Shown: positions 34,407 to 43,040 of the stretch, piece after piece
Numbering within the stretch: position 1 is the first letter of the stretch
How the letters are laid out: each line of letters opens with the position of its first letter
Origin: Clostridia bacterium
Lineage (GTDB): Bacteria > Bacillota > Clostridia > Christensenellales > CAG-138
Reading direction: 5' to 3'
Assembly (NCBI GenBank): GCA_017514685.1
Contig: JAFWJN010000025.1
Location: forward strand, 1-64,000
DNA length: 64,000 nt
The notes under the pieces: generated by a model
What the model was told of the DNA's origin: nothing
What the model saw: only the letters and a program-made list of their open reading frames with translations
Databases searched by the model: none
Program-made: the position numbers and the translations under genes

Positions 34407-35386
34407 CACAATTTATTTCCCTCTTTACAACAGCAGTCAGCTTTGGAACAGTTATCATGTTCGGCGCGATGGGTGAGATCCTGACAGAAAAATCCGGTCA
34501 GTTGAACCTTGGTGTTCCCGGCATCATGTACCTTGGCGGTATTGCAGGTCTGATCGGAGCCTTCCTGTATGAGCTGAACAATCCCAATGCAGTCGGCTTT
34601 GTCGGCATGCTGATCGCTCTGGTATGCACACTGGTTGCATCGGCAATCGGCGGACTGATCTATGCGTTTCTGACCATTACACTTCGCGCCAATCAGAATG
34701 TAACCGGTCTTACTCTGACCATCTTCGGATCCGGTATTGCGAATTTCTTCGGCGGTTCTCTGAACAAGATGGCGGGCGGCGTCGGTCAGATTTCCGTTGC
34801 CCTTACAAGCCGTGTGTTCTGCAAGACCCTGACCATCACGGAACCGCTCGGTGTTGTACATAAGTTGTTTTTCAACTTCGGGTATATGACTTATCTTGCA
34901 CTGATCGTAGCAATCTTTTTGAGCTGGTTTCTGAATCGCACAAGCGTCGGTCTGAACCTGAGAGCGGTCGGTGAAAATCCTGCAACCGCGGATGCTGCGG
35001 GTATCAGTGTTACCAAGTATAAATACCTTTCGACCTGTGTCGGTGCGGCGATCTCCGGCCTTGGCGGATTGTACTATGTCATGGACTATATCAACGGTAC
35101 CTGGGCTAACGACGGCAACATCGAAGCACTTGGCTGGCTGGCGGTTGCACTGGTCATTTTCGCGACTTGGAAACCTTTGAGATCGGTCTGGGGCGCATAC
35201 CTGTTCGGTGCTCTCTGCTGGCTCTACAACTTCATCCCGGGGCTGAACCGCAGTTCACAGGAAATCTTCAAGATGCTGCCCTACGCAGTTACGATTCTTG
35301 TCCTGATCACGGTTTCGCTTCGCCATAAGCGCGAGGATCAGCCGCCGACATCTCTCGGACTGTCATACTTCAGAGAGGAACGCTGA
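34403..35386 (+). CDS. ABC importer permease 2 (BPD_transp_2 family)
   Basis: 327 residues, hydrophobic throughout, with the conserved EKSGQLNLGVPGIMYLGG near the N-terminus and LRAVGENPATADAAGISVTKYKY in the cytoplasmic loop that contacts the ATPase. It corresponds to NupQ/YufQ. AAGGAGGAGAAAG precedes the ATG. It is the last gene of the importer operon, and its transcription converges on the rhamnose operon. Confidence 0.92.
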   Translation: MTQFISLFTTAVSFGTVIMFGAMGEILTEKSGQLNLGVPGIMYLGGIAGLIGAFLYELNNPNAVGFVGMLIALVCTLVASAIGGLIYAFLTITLRANQNVTGLTLTIFGSGIANFFGGSLNKMAGGVGQISVALTSRVFCKTLTITEPLGVVHKLFFNFGYMTYLALIVAIFLSWFLNRTSVGLNLRAVGENPATADAAGISVTKYKYLSTCVGAAISGLGGLYYVMDYINGTWANDGNIEALGWLAVALVIFATWKPLRSVWGAYLFGALCWLYNFIPGLNRSSQEIFKMLPYAVTILVLITVSLRHKREDQPPTSLGLSYFREER

Positions 35387-35411
35387 CAGTTTACTAATGT
35401 ATCAAACAAGA

Positions 35412-35441
35412 AGAGCGGGGATGAAATGTCTCCGCTCTCTT
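35412..35441 (+). terminator. Terminator of the ABC importer operon
   Basis: 10-base arms AGAGCGGGGA and TCTCCGCTCT with a short loop. The T-tract is weak (CTTAATC). Confidence 0.6.
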
Positions 35442-35451
35442 AATCTGAAAA

Positions 35452-35482
35452 TGAAAACAGGCAGGTACGCATGTACCTGTCT
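35452..35482 (-). terminator. Terminator of the rhamnose operon
   Basis: On the minus strand, AGACAGGTAC pairs with GTACCTGCCT around ATGC and runs into GTTTTC. Confidence 0.75.
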
Positions 35483-35506
35483 GTTTCTGACGAAAGATGA
35501 TATTGT

Positions 35507-36319
35507 TTAGGAAAGATAACCTTCTCTTGCTTTGACGTTGAATCGCTGCTCTAAAAGGTGCATCTGATCATCCGTGATCGTGTTGACAAGAGGCAGATGC
35601 GCAATTTTCATGTAGATTTCAGCAGCTTTTTCAGCAGTTTCAATCAGTCCGAAGGTCTCGTCCAGATCTTTTCCGGCTCCATAGATACCGTGCTGTGACC
35701 AGACGACAAGACGGGCAGTTTCCATTTTCTTTGCCGTCGTTTCGCCAATCTCATTGGTGCCGCAGAGCATCCAGGGAAGGACATTCACGCCGTCCGGGAA
35801 GACTACGATGCATTCTGTGCACATCTGCCAGAGCGTGCGGGTAAAAGCCTTTTCATCCAGGTCGTGAACATAGGTCATGGCAAGAAGATTGGCGGGATGG
35901 CAGTGCATGACGACCCGGTTTTCAGGGTCGACAGCAAGGCGGGCTACATGACTCATCATATGGGCAGGGAATTCAGAAGTGAACTTGCCGCCATCGGAAA
36001 AGCCCCAGAGAAGTTCAGCCTGCGTACCGCCGCATGTTAAGCGAACAATACCGAGATTGACGTCCGGCGCATACTGTACATTCTTAAAATATTTGCCGGT
36101 TCCGGTGACCAGGAAAATCTTTCCTTCCAGTTCCGGCGCGGCAAAACCGGTGGGAATCGTGCGGATCACTTTCGTGATGTCAAGATATTCTTTTACCTCA
36201 GCTTCGTTGAGCAACAGGGAGATGTTTCCGCCATTGCGTTCATCCCAGCCATGTGCATACATATTAGTCGTTGTACGGATCATCTCCACGAGAAATGGTG
36301 CGTTTTCAATCGCTTTCAT
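35507..36319 (-). CDS. rhaD: Rhamnulose-1-phosphate aldolase
   Basis: 270 residues, the usual size. Class II aldolase fold with the N-terminal AHGWDERNGGNISL block, the zinc-ligand pair in VMHCHPAN and a later QHGIYGAGKDLDE histidine. It splits L-rhamnulose 1-phosphate into dihydroxyacetone phosphate and L-lactaldehyde in the cytoplasm. Its ATG overlaps the rhaA stop (ATGA), and it is the last gene of the operon. No lactaldehyde reductase or microcompartment gene follows here. Confidence 0.95.
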   Translation of the reverse strand: MKAIENAPFLVEMIRTTTNMYAHGWDERNGGNISLLLNEAEVKEYLDITKVIRTIPTGFAAPELEGKIFLVTGTGKYFKNVQYAPDVNLGIVRLTCGGTQAELLWGFSDGGKFTSEFPAHMMSHVARLAVDPENRVVMHCHPANLLAMTYVHDLDEKAFTRTLWQMCTECIVVFPDGVNVLPWMLCGTNEIGETTAKKMETARLVVWSQHGIYGAGKDLDETFGLIETAEKAAEIYMKIAHLPLVNTITDDQMHLLEQRFNVKAREGYLS

Positions 36320-37569
36320 GCTCTTTCCTCCAATACTTTCTTTTCATATGCTTCAATTTTCTGATACCATTCGCCGTCTGCGGGTTTTCCGCATCTGCGG
36401 CAGTATTCATCCCAGATCTCTCCGAACGGAAGGGTCTTGAGCTCTTCCTGAAGAACCATAAGTTTGCTGAAGTTGCCCGCATCCTGGAGCGCTTTCAGAT
36501 CTGCATTTGGCTGGAGAAGCGCGAACAGAAGAGCTTTCTGTAAATTCCGGTATCCCGTTACCCACGCGGAAATACGGTTGATGCTGGCATCGAAGTAATC
36601 GAGAGCAATATGGACCCGTCCGTCCAGTCCGCCGCAGCGCACGATCTCCCTTGCAATTTCCTTGGTCTCATCATCGAACAGAACGACATGGTCGCTGTCC
36701 CAGCGAATGGGGCGTGTCACATGGAGCGCTATTTCGGGGAAGAAAGCGAGGAGGGCAGGGATCTTATCGGAAACGACTTCTGTCGGATGATAATGACCGT
36801 TGTCCATTAACGGAATACATTTGTCCCGGTTCATTGCGGCATAAGACAGTGCGAATTCACCGCTTCCGACTGTGTAGGCTTCTACGCCGATTCCGAAAAC
36901 CTTGGATTCGATGCAGGGTTTGACCTTGTTAAAATCAAACGGCTCTTTCAGAATTTCATCGATACTTTCTTTGTATCTCACTCTCGGCCCCATGCGGTCT
37001 GCGGGGATATCCTTGAAACCGTCACCGGTCCAGATATTCATGACACACTCTTCACCGAGCTGCTCCGCTAGATAGGAGGAGATGCGGATGGAAGCTTTCC
37101 CGTGTTCAATCCAGAACTTCCGTGTCTCCTCATGCGGGGAGGACAGCGTCAGAGGATCGCAGTTCGGGTGTGAAAAAAAGGTCGGGTTGAAATCGCAGCC
37201 GAGTTTTCTTTCCTTGCAGAAATCGACCCATTTCTGGAAATGCTTCGGTTCCAGTTTGTCGCGGTCAACCCAGCCGTCTTCGAAAATTGCATAACTGGCG
37301 TGAAGGTTCATTTTGGGCTTGCCGGGAATCAGCGCAAGCACTTCGTCAATATCAGCCATCAGTTCTTCGGGAGTTCTTGCTCTGCCCGGATAATTGCCTG
37401 TGGTCTGAATTCCACCGGTCAAGGGCTTGTTGGGATCCGTGTCAAATCCGCGGACATCATCGCCTTGCCAGCAATGCAGGGATACAGGTACCTGTTTGAC
37501 CTTTTCGATTGCGGCTTCGGCATCTACGCCGTATGCGGCGTATTTTGCTTTTGCTTCTGTGTAGCTCAT
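36316..37569 (-). CDS. rhaA: L-rhamnose isomerase
   Basis: 417 residues, full length for the family. It begins AKAKYAAYGVDAEAAIEKVKQVPVSLHCWQGDDVRGF, a RhaA hallmark. Metal and substrate residues of the TIM barrel are visible in FNPTFFSHPNCDPLTLSSPH, NIWTGDGFKDIPADR and SDHVVLFDDE. It converts L-rhamnose to L-rhamnulose. It starts three bases after the rhaB stop codon, whose last codons (ATGGAGGCA) also provide the ribosome site. Confidence 0.96.
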   Translation of the reverse strand: MSYTEAKAKYAAYGVDAEAAIEKVKQVPVSLHCWQGDDVRGFDTDPNKPLTGGIQTTGNYPGRARTPEELMADIDEVLALIPGKPKMNLHASYAIFEDGWVDRDKLEPKHFQKWVDFCKERKLGCDFNPTFFSHPNCDPLTLSSPHEETRKFWIEHGKASIRISSYLAEQLGEECVMNIWTGDGFKDIPADRMGPRVRYKESIDEILKEPFDFNKVKPCIESKVFGIGVEAYTVGSGEFALSYAAMNRDKCIPLMDNGHYHPTEVVSDKIPALLAFFPEIALHVTRPIRWDSDHVVLFDDETKEIAREIVRCGGLDGRVHIALDYFDASINRISAWVTGYRNLQKALLFALLQPNADLKALQDAGNFSKLMVLQEELKTLPFGEIWDEYCRRCGKPADGEWYQKIEAYEKKVLEERA

Positions 37570-37571
37570 GT

Positions 37572-38837
37572 TTATGCCTCCATCTGTATTTTTAAATTAC
37601 CAAGCGCCGTTGCCTCAATTGGCAGGGCGATTACTTTTTTACCTGTTGCGTCTTCGGTCAGACGGTTCAGAAAACTGTTTTTCGCACCGCCGCCGACAAT
37701 ATAAATCCTGTCGTATTGTTCACCTGTATTATGCTGAAGCTCCTGAACAGCCTCTTTATAGCTGCAGGCCAGGGAACGGTAAGCGCAGCGGAAGTAGTCT
37801 CCAATGCTTTCCGGTTTGGCGGAAAGGGCTGTGTCGAACGCGGCCTTCATGCTTTCAGGTGCCAGGAAGAGAGAACTGTTTGCATTTACGGTTTCTTCAA
37901 AACGGCTGGCTTTTGCTTCCTCTACGATTTCCGACCATGGTTTGTCGGGGCACAGTTCAGCGCGGAGACGATTGGGAAGCCACATTCCCATGATGTTCTT
38001 CTGATAGCGGTTATAGCCGACGCCGCCTTCATTGGACCAGTTCGCCCGGCAGGATGCCTGATCGGTTAGAGGCTTTTCCGTTTTGACGCCGAGAAGGCTC
38101 CATGTACCGCTGGAAATATAGGGCGCGGATCCCTCCATGGGGATACCTTCCACAGCGCTGCCGGTATCATGCGTTGCACAGAGAATCACTTTGATTCCTT
38201 CATATTCACCGATTACCGTTCCGGGACGCTGTAACGCACAGAACAGGTGCTTTGGAAGCCCGAGAATATCAATTACTGTTGAATCATATTCTCCCGTTTC
38301 AGCGCTTACCATGCCGCCTGTGGTGGCATTGGTATATTCATGTGCTTTTACACCGCACAGCCGGTACATCAGATACTCGGGAACCATCAGAAAGTCCGTG
38401 ACGCCTTCCAGCCTGCCGGCAAGCTTATCGGAATAAAGTTGGTATATGGTGTTGAACGGCTGAAACTGGATCCCTGTTTTGCGGTACAATTCGGAAAAAG
38501 GAATCTGCTGATGGACAGCGTCGATTACTTTCTCTGTACGGGAGTCGCGGTATGCGTAACAGGGCATAACCGATTCATCACCCTTCAGCAAAACATAATC
38601 CACGCCCCAGGTATCAATAGATAGGCTTTCGATTGCTCCAAAGCGGGATTTTGCTTTTTCAATGCCGGTTTTTACATGATAAACCAGAGCCTCGATATCC
38701 CAGATAAGATGTCCGTCCTGTTCGGTGACACCATTTGGAAAGCGATAGACTTCTTCGGTCTGCAGCAAACCGTTTTCCTTCCATCCGACGATGTGCCGAC
38801 CGGAGGAAGCGCCGATGTCGATTGCCAGATAGTACAT
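37572..38837 (-). CDS. rhaB: Rhamnulokinase, C-terminally short
   Basis: 421 residues from an ATG with AAAGGAG 4-5 bases upstream; the longer reading from 38885 adds an unlikely leader. The FGGY-kinase fold is clear: YYLAIDIGASSGRHIVGW, SIDTWGVDYVLL, CATHDTGSAVEGIP, YISSGTWSLLG and the nucleotide-site IYIVGGGAKNSFLNRL. The product phosphorylates L-rhamnulose. The protein stops at EATALGNLKIQMEA, while typical members of about 470-490 residues carry about 50-60 more. The lost end is replaced at once by rhaA, so it looks like a clean deletion rather than a frameshift. It may still be active. Confidence 0.9.
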   Translation of the reverse strand: MYYLAIDIGASSGRHIVGWKENGLLQTEEVYRFPNGVTEQDGHLIWDIEALVYHVKTGIEKAKSRFGAIESLSIDTWGVDYVLLKGDESVMPCYAYRDSRTEKVIDAVHQQIPFSELYRKTGIQFQPFNTIYQLYSDKLAGRLEGVTDFLMVPEYLMYRLCGVKAHEYTNATTGGMVSAETGEYDSTVIDILGLPKHLFCALQRPGTVIGEYEGIKVILCATHDTGSAVEGIPMEGSAPYISSGTWSLLGVKTEKPLTDQASCRANWSNEGGVGYNRYQKNIMGMWLPNRLRAELCPDKPWSEIVEEAKASRFEETVNANSSLFLAPESMKAAFDTALSAKPESIGDYFRCAYRSLACSYKEAVQELQHNTGEQYDRIYIVGGGAKNSFLNRLTEDATGKKVIALPIEATALGNLKIQMEA

Positions 38838-38900
38838 AAATGCTCCTTTAAATGCAGTATTTTTGCTCAGAGTCTGAAAAAACACGATGAACCGGTTCCA

Positions 38901-41453
38901 TTATATTACCGTTGACTGAAAGATATGCTTTCCGCTGCCAACGGTTTCTGCTTTTCCGTCCGGAAGAATAATCTCGCAGGTCGTTCCCATAGGTACAACC
39001 GCTTCCAGGGTGAAAGTCTTATCTTCGAAGCGCCAAGATGATTTCGCAAGACCATAAGGTGTTCTAACAGAAGCTTCAGCCCTGGTCAGCCCGCCGCCCG
39101 GGATGGGCTTAATGCGGAAGCTCCGGTAACCGGGTTCTAAAGGTTCAAGTCCGGCGAGCCTGCGGTACAGGAAATCGCCGACAGCACCGGAGGCGTAATG
39201 GTTATAGGAGATCATTGCATCGGTGCCGTCGTTCCCAATCGGACAGACACCGTTTTCATCCAGACCGTCCCACCGTTCCCAGATGGTCGTTGCGCCTTGC
39301 CTGACTTCATATAGCCAGGAAGGGCATTCCGTATTCAGCAGCATCCGGTAAGCATCGTCCACATGCCCGTTGTCAGCCAAAGCGAACAGAATGTAGGGAG
39401 TGCCGGGGAAGCCGGTTCCGATCCGGTAACCATTATTCTTGACCAGCCGGGCAAGATTGTCCGCTGCCTTCTGCATTGTATCATTCCGGAACATATGGAA
39501 ATACAGCGGGAGGACATAAGCGGTCTGGAATTCTTCATTCAGTTTGCCGTTTCCGTCTGTCAGCAGACTCTCGTAAGCATCCGCGACCTTTGCGGCAAGC
39601 TTTTGATACTCTGCAGCTTCGTCCGCTTTACCGAGAATTCCCGCAACCTTGGCAACGGTAGCGCTCGTGTTGTGCAGACTGGCGGTTGCAGTCCATTTGC
39701 TGCGCTTCTGCCATTGGGACATTTGCGGAACATCCGGCGCCACCCAGTCTCCGAAATGAAAGACGGAAGGTGTATGCCACAGATACCGGTGTTTACCGAA
39801 TCCGATCAGGTTCGCCCAGAATTTGCAGGCACGGACGTATTTTTTCATCATGGAATAGTTTTGTTCCAGGATGGAACGGTCGCCCGTAGCCCGGTAAAGC
39901 GCCCACGGAACCAGAACGCAGGCATCGCCCCACCAGTCGATTGCCATTTCGGGCATCGTGGCAGGGAAGCCGTATCCGTTGACAGGAACGGTGTTCGGCA
40001 GTCCGCCGCCTTTCCGCTGTTCGGCGCGTACATCGCAAAGCCATTTATCAAGAAAACGGCGCATGTCAAAGTTGAAGCATGCAGTCGGACCGAACACTGC
40101 AATATCGCCGGTCCAGCCCATCCGTTCATCGCGCTGGGGACAGTCAGTCGGGATGTCCACAATGTTTGATTTCGCACCCCACTGAATATTACTCTGCAGC
40201 TGATTCAGCAGTTCGTTTGAACAGGAGAAGGAGCCGATCTCATCCATATCGGAATATAAGGCAACCGCCTCAATTTCAAGATCCTTTTCATCCACCCCTT
40301 CAACGGAAGCGTAGCGGAACCCCATGTACGTAAGACACGGCATATAGGTCTGAAGCCCTTCCTTGCAGGTATAGGTGGCAGTTGCTTTTGCGGTACGCAG
40401 AAAAATCGTATTCAAAGTACCGTCAGGATTGAGGATCTCTGCATGACGGACGGTTACGACCTGCCCGGCTGTCCCGTTCAGTTTCAGAGAGACGACACCG
40501 GCGAGGTTCTGTCCGAAATCATAAATCAATTCGTTTCCGATTTTGCTGCAGGAGACCGGCTTGAACCGTTCCTTTGCCCGGACGGGAGCACCGGTTTCCG
40601 CATAAATTCTGGGATTTACGCGAAGCGTTTCTTTTGTGGCGTTTCGCCATGCGATGTTTCCGGAATCGATGGTTGCATCATACGTTTCACCATCGTACAG
40701 GTCAGCCATACGATAAGGTCCGTCTTCACTGACCATCCAGTTGGTATCCGTGCCGATGACTTCCGTCGTGCCGTCCTGATAATTCAGATGAATCTCCGCA
40801 AGGAGAGCCTGACGGTCTGCAGCGTAGCGATTGATGCGCGTAAAGACGAATGATCCGACCGCCCAGCCGCCGGCGACGGTAAAGATCAACTCGTTGTTCC
40901 CGGATAACTGATCTGTGATATTGTAAGTCTGATACTGGAGATTGGAAGGGTATGAAGTGAACCCGGGGGCAAAGAAACGATTGCCAATCTTCTCGCCGTT
41001 CAGGGAAACTTCATAGACACCCATCGCTGTCGCATAAAGTTTTGCCGATGCAACCGGCTTTTTCAGCTGGAACTGCCGCTTAAAAACCATAGGAACCGGA
41101 GAAACTTTCTTTTCTGTGAAAGTATAAGCGGAATCGCTGATCCACTCGGCAGTCCACGGCTCATCCATCCGGCCTGTTTCAAATGACAGGGAAGCAGTTG
41201 CTTCTTCGCCTTCGGAATCAAGAACGGACAGAGAGGCATGATAAACGGTATATGGTTTTAAAGCCTTGCCAAGGTAGGGAACAGCAATCTGGGCAGACGC
41301 GTCGATTGTCTCATCATTCACAGACAGAACAGCCTTCCGGATAGATACATTTGACCGGTCGCTTTCGGAAATGAATGAAAAAACAGGATTCTTTTCGTCG
41401 GTTACGCAACCGGCTGACAGCCCCTGGCAGCGAAAATCAGCAATACTGAGCAT
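38901..41453 (-). CDS. Alpha-L-rhamnosidase, GH78
   Basis: 850 residues, the normal size for GH78. N-terminal beta domains (about 1-330, with VSLNGEKIGNRFFAPGFTSY and YDFGQNLAGVVSLKL) precede the (alpha/alpha)6 barrel with catalytic-region motifs DCPQRDERMGWTGD and TTIWERWDG, then a C-terminal beta domain (GYRSFRIKPIPGGGLT). It releases terminal L-rhamnose from glycans or glycosides. No signal peptide is visible, so it acts in the cytoplasm on imported oligosaccharides. GGAGGAAG precedes the ATG. It lies 63 bases before rhaB in one transcription unit. Confidence 0.95.
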   Translation of the reverse strand: MLSIADFRCQGLSAGCVTDEKNPVFSFISESDRSNVSIRKAVLSVNDETIDASAQIAVPYLGKALKPYTVYHASLSVLDSEGEEATASLSFETGRMDEPWTAEWISDSAYTFTEKKVSPVPMVFKRQFQLKKPVASAKLYATAMGVYEVSLNGEKIGNRFFAPGFTSYPSNLQYQTYNITDQLSGNNELIFTVAGGWAVGSFVFTRINRYAADRQALLAEIHLNYQDGTTEVIGTDTNWMVSEDGPYRMADLYDGETYDATIDSGNIAWRNATKETLRVNPRIYAETGAPVRAKERFKPVSCSKIGNELIYDFGQNLAGVVSLKLNGTAGQVVTVRHAEILNPDGTLNTIFLRTAKATATYTCKEGLQTYMPCLTYMGFRYASVEGVDEKDLEIEAVALYSDMDEIGSFSCSNELLNQLQSNIQWGAKSNIVDIPTDCPQRDERMGWTGDIAVFGPTACFNFDMRRFLDKWLCDVRAEQRKGGGLPNTVPVNGYGFPATMPEMAIDWWGDACVLVPWALYRATGDRSILEQNYSMMKKYVRACKFWANLIGFGKHRYLWHTPSVFHFGDWVAPDVPQMSQWQKRSKWTATASLHNTSATVAKVAGILGKADEAAEYQKLAAKVADAYESLLTDGNGKLNEEFQTAYVLPLYFHMFRNDTMQKAADNLARLVKNNGYRIGTGFPGTPYILFALADNGHVDDAYRMLLNTECPSWLYEVRQGATTIWERWDGLDENGVCPIGNDGTDAMISYNHYASGAVGDFLYRRLAGLEPLEPGYRSFRIKPIPGGGLTRAEASVRTPYGLAKSSWRFEDKTFTLEAVVPMGTTCEIILPDGKAETVGSGKHIFQSTVI

Positions 41454-41537
41454 TTAACTTCCTCCATAATATCGTTTCATTAGTTGTAGATTTCAAATCC
41501 ATAATCTGAAAAAATATCAGGTCCGGGTTTGGAATCT

Positions 41538-43004
41538 TTATGCGAGATCGAAAGCTGTAAAATCGAATGTTCCGCCTTTTCCTTCAACAGAGAAATACAG
41601 CGCTTCCTTCTTACCGAGACCTGCCGGCAGTTTGCCTGTGAACACCTTCGGTTCAAGTGCGGTTTCAACCGGAATCCTGCAGATGATCTCACCATTTTCC
41701 TGAGTCCGTACCGTCACAGCGCATCCGTTGCCATAGCCTTGCAAATGAACCGCTACCGTTTCGGTTTCAGACAGATCAAAGTACTTAAAGCCGACGGTGC
41801 AATCGGTACAGAAATTGGAAACATACTGATCTTCACCTTCTTCACGGTCTTTGCCGTGCTGCGTCAGGAACGGATTGTCAGCTTTCCGGTATTTGAGCAT
41901 CGACATAAACCGCGTACCGCTCTTGCCATAAACGTTGCAAGCGATATAGGTGGGATAGGTTCCCTTGCCGGAAAGAGGCTCGTTGTTCAATCCGCAGGAT
42001 GTCATTTCCGCCTGATAGAATTTGCCGTCTTCAAAGCGGATATGCTCGGCACATGCCTGGCGGGAAGACTGCTTGCGGTTGCTGTGACGATGATAGAAGA
42101 TATAGTACTTACCGCCGATTTCAATCAGGGAACCGTGCGTATTGCCGGTGCACATTCTTGCGTGATTCGGATCGGGAACACCCGGCAGACCGATATCTCC
42201 GCAGGAGACCAGAATTCCGCCGTACTCGAATCCATGATCGGGATAATCGGAAACGGCATAGCAGAGGTTGTGACTGTTCAGAGAACTGTAAATGAAATAG
42301 TATTTGCCGTTGAATTTACGCATGGAGGATGCTTCGCCGAAAGGCTGCTGCTCATACGCGGTGCCCTTTGCTTCTTCGCCGGTCAGCACACCGATGTAGC
42401 GGAGCTCATCGCCTGAAAGAACAGTCAGCATGTCTTTGGAATCGAGTTCAAAGAACATCGGACCTTTTTTTGTCGGCTGAGAGCCATCGAGAAGGATCGG
42501 ATTGCCTCCGAACGCGAAACCGGTGTAGAGATAGAGGCGACCGTCATCATCCTTCAGACAACCGGGGTCAAACTGAAAAGGTTCGCCGCGTTTTCCAATC
42601 GGAGTACCGTCCTGATACTTGACATAGCCGTAAAATTCGTATTTTCCAGCGGGTTCATCACATACCGCTACGGAAATCATCTTGGTTCCGCCCATGAAAT
42701 AATAGAGATAATAGCGCCCGTCATCACCGACTACCATATCCGGAGCGGCCAGCCCGTTCGTGACGCGAATCCGCGGAGCCGCCGGATCCTGTTCCCGCTT
42801 ATAGATACAGCCGTGATAGGTCCAGTTTCCAAGATCATCAACCGGTGCGGACCAGCAAACATAATCTCCAAGGCAGAAGTTAATGCCGTTAAAAAGGTCA
42901 TGAGAGCCGTAGACATAGACTCTGCCGTTCACAATGTGCGGTTCAGCATCCGGTACGTATTCCCAACTCGGAAGATATGGGTTGTAGGCCTGTTTGGTTT
43001 TCAT
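41538..43004 (-). CDS. GH43 family glycosidase (arabinosidase/xylosidase type)
   Basis: 488 residues with no signal peptide. Five-blade GH43 propeller with the three acidic residues in place: D19 in PDAEPH, D146 in QFDPGCL and E224 in GEASSMRK. A C-terminal beta-sandwich (about 360-488) follows. Family members remove arabinose, xylose or galactose from plant glycans. In a rhamnose operon, side chains of rhamnogalacturonan are a reasonable target, but the sugar cannot be fixed from sequence. AAAGGAG precedes the ATG. Confidence 0.88.
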   Translation of the reverse strand: MKTKQAYNPYLPSWEYVPDAEPHIVNGRVYVYGSHDLFNGINFCLGDYVCWSAPVDDLGNWTYHGCIYKREQDPAAPRIRVTNGLAAPDMVVGDDGRYYLYYFMGGTKMISVAVCDEPAGKYEFYGYVKYQDGTPIGKRGEPFQFDPGCLKDDDGRLYLYTGFAFGGNPILLDGSQPTKKGPMFFELDSKDMLTVLSGDELRYIGVLTGEEAKGTAYEQQPFGEASSMRKFNGKYYFIYSSLNSHNLCYAVSDYPDHGFEYGGILVSCGDIGLPGVPDPNHARMCTGNTHGSLIEIGGKYYIFYHRHSNRKQSSRQACAEHIRFEDGKFYQAEMTSCGLNNEPLSGKGTYPTYIACNVYGKSGTRFMSMLKYRKADNPFLTQHGKDREEGEDQYVSNFCTDCTVGFKYFDLSETETVAVHLQGYGNGCAVTVRTQENGEIICRIPVETALEPKVFTGKLPAGLGKKEALYFSVEGKGGTFDFTAFDLA

Positions 43005-43040
43005 GATGACTCCTTTCGCGTTCTATGGATTCATTTAGAA

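Noticed and set aside
30318-35386. The BMP-type importer as the rhamnose transporter
   Set aside because: Family members move nucleosides and the operon points the other way with its own promoter. The proximity alone does not support it.
37560-37620. A frameshift as cause of the short rhaB
   Set aside because: No remnant of the missing C-terminus is seen in the other frames downstream; rhaA begins at once.
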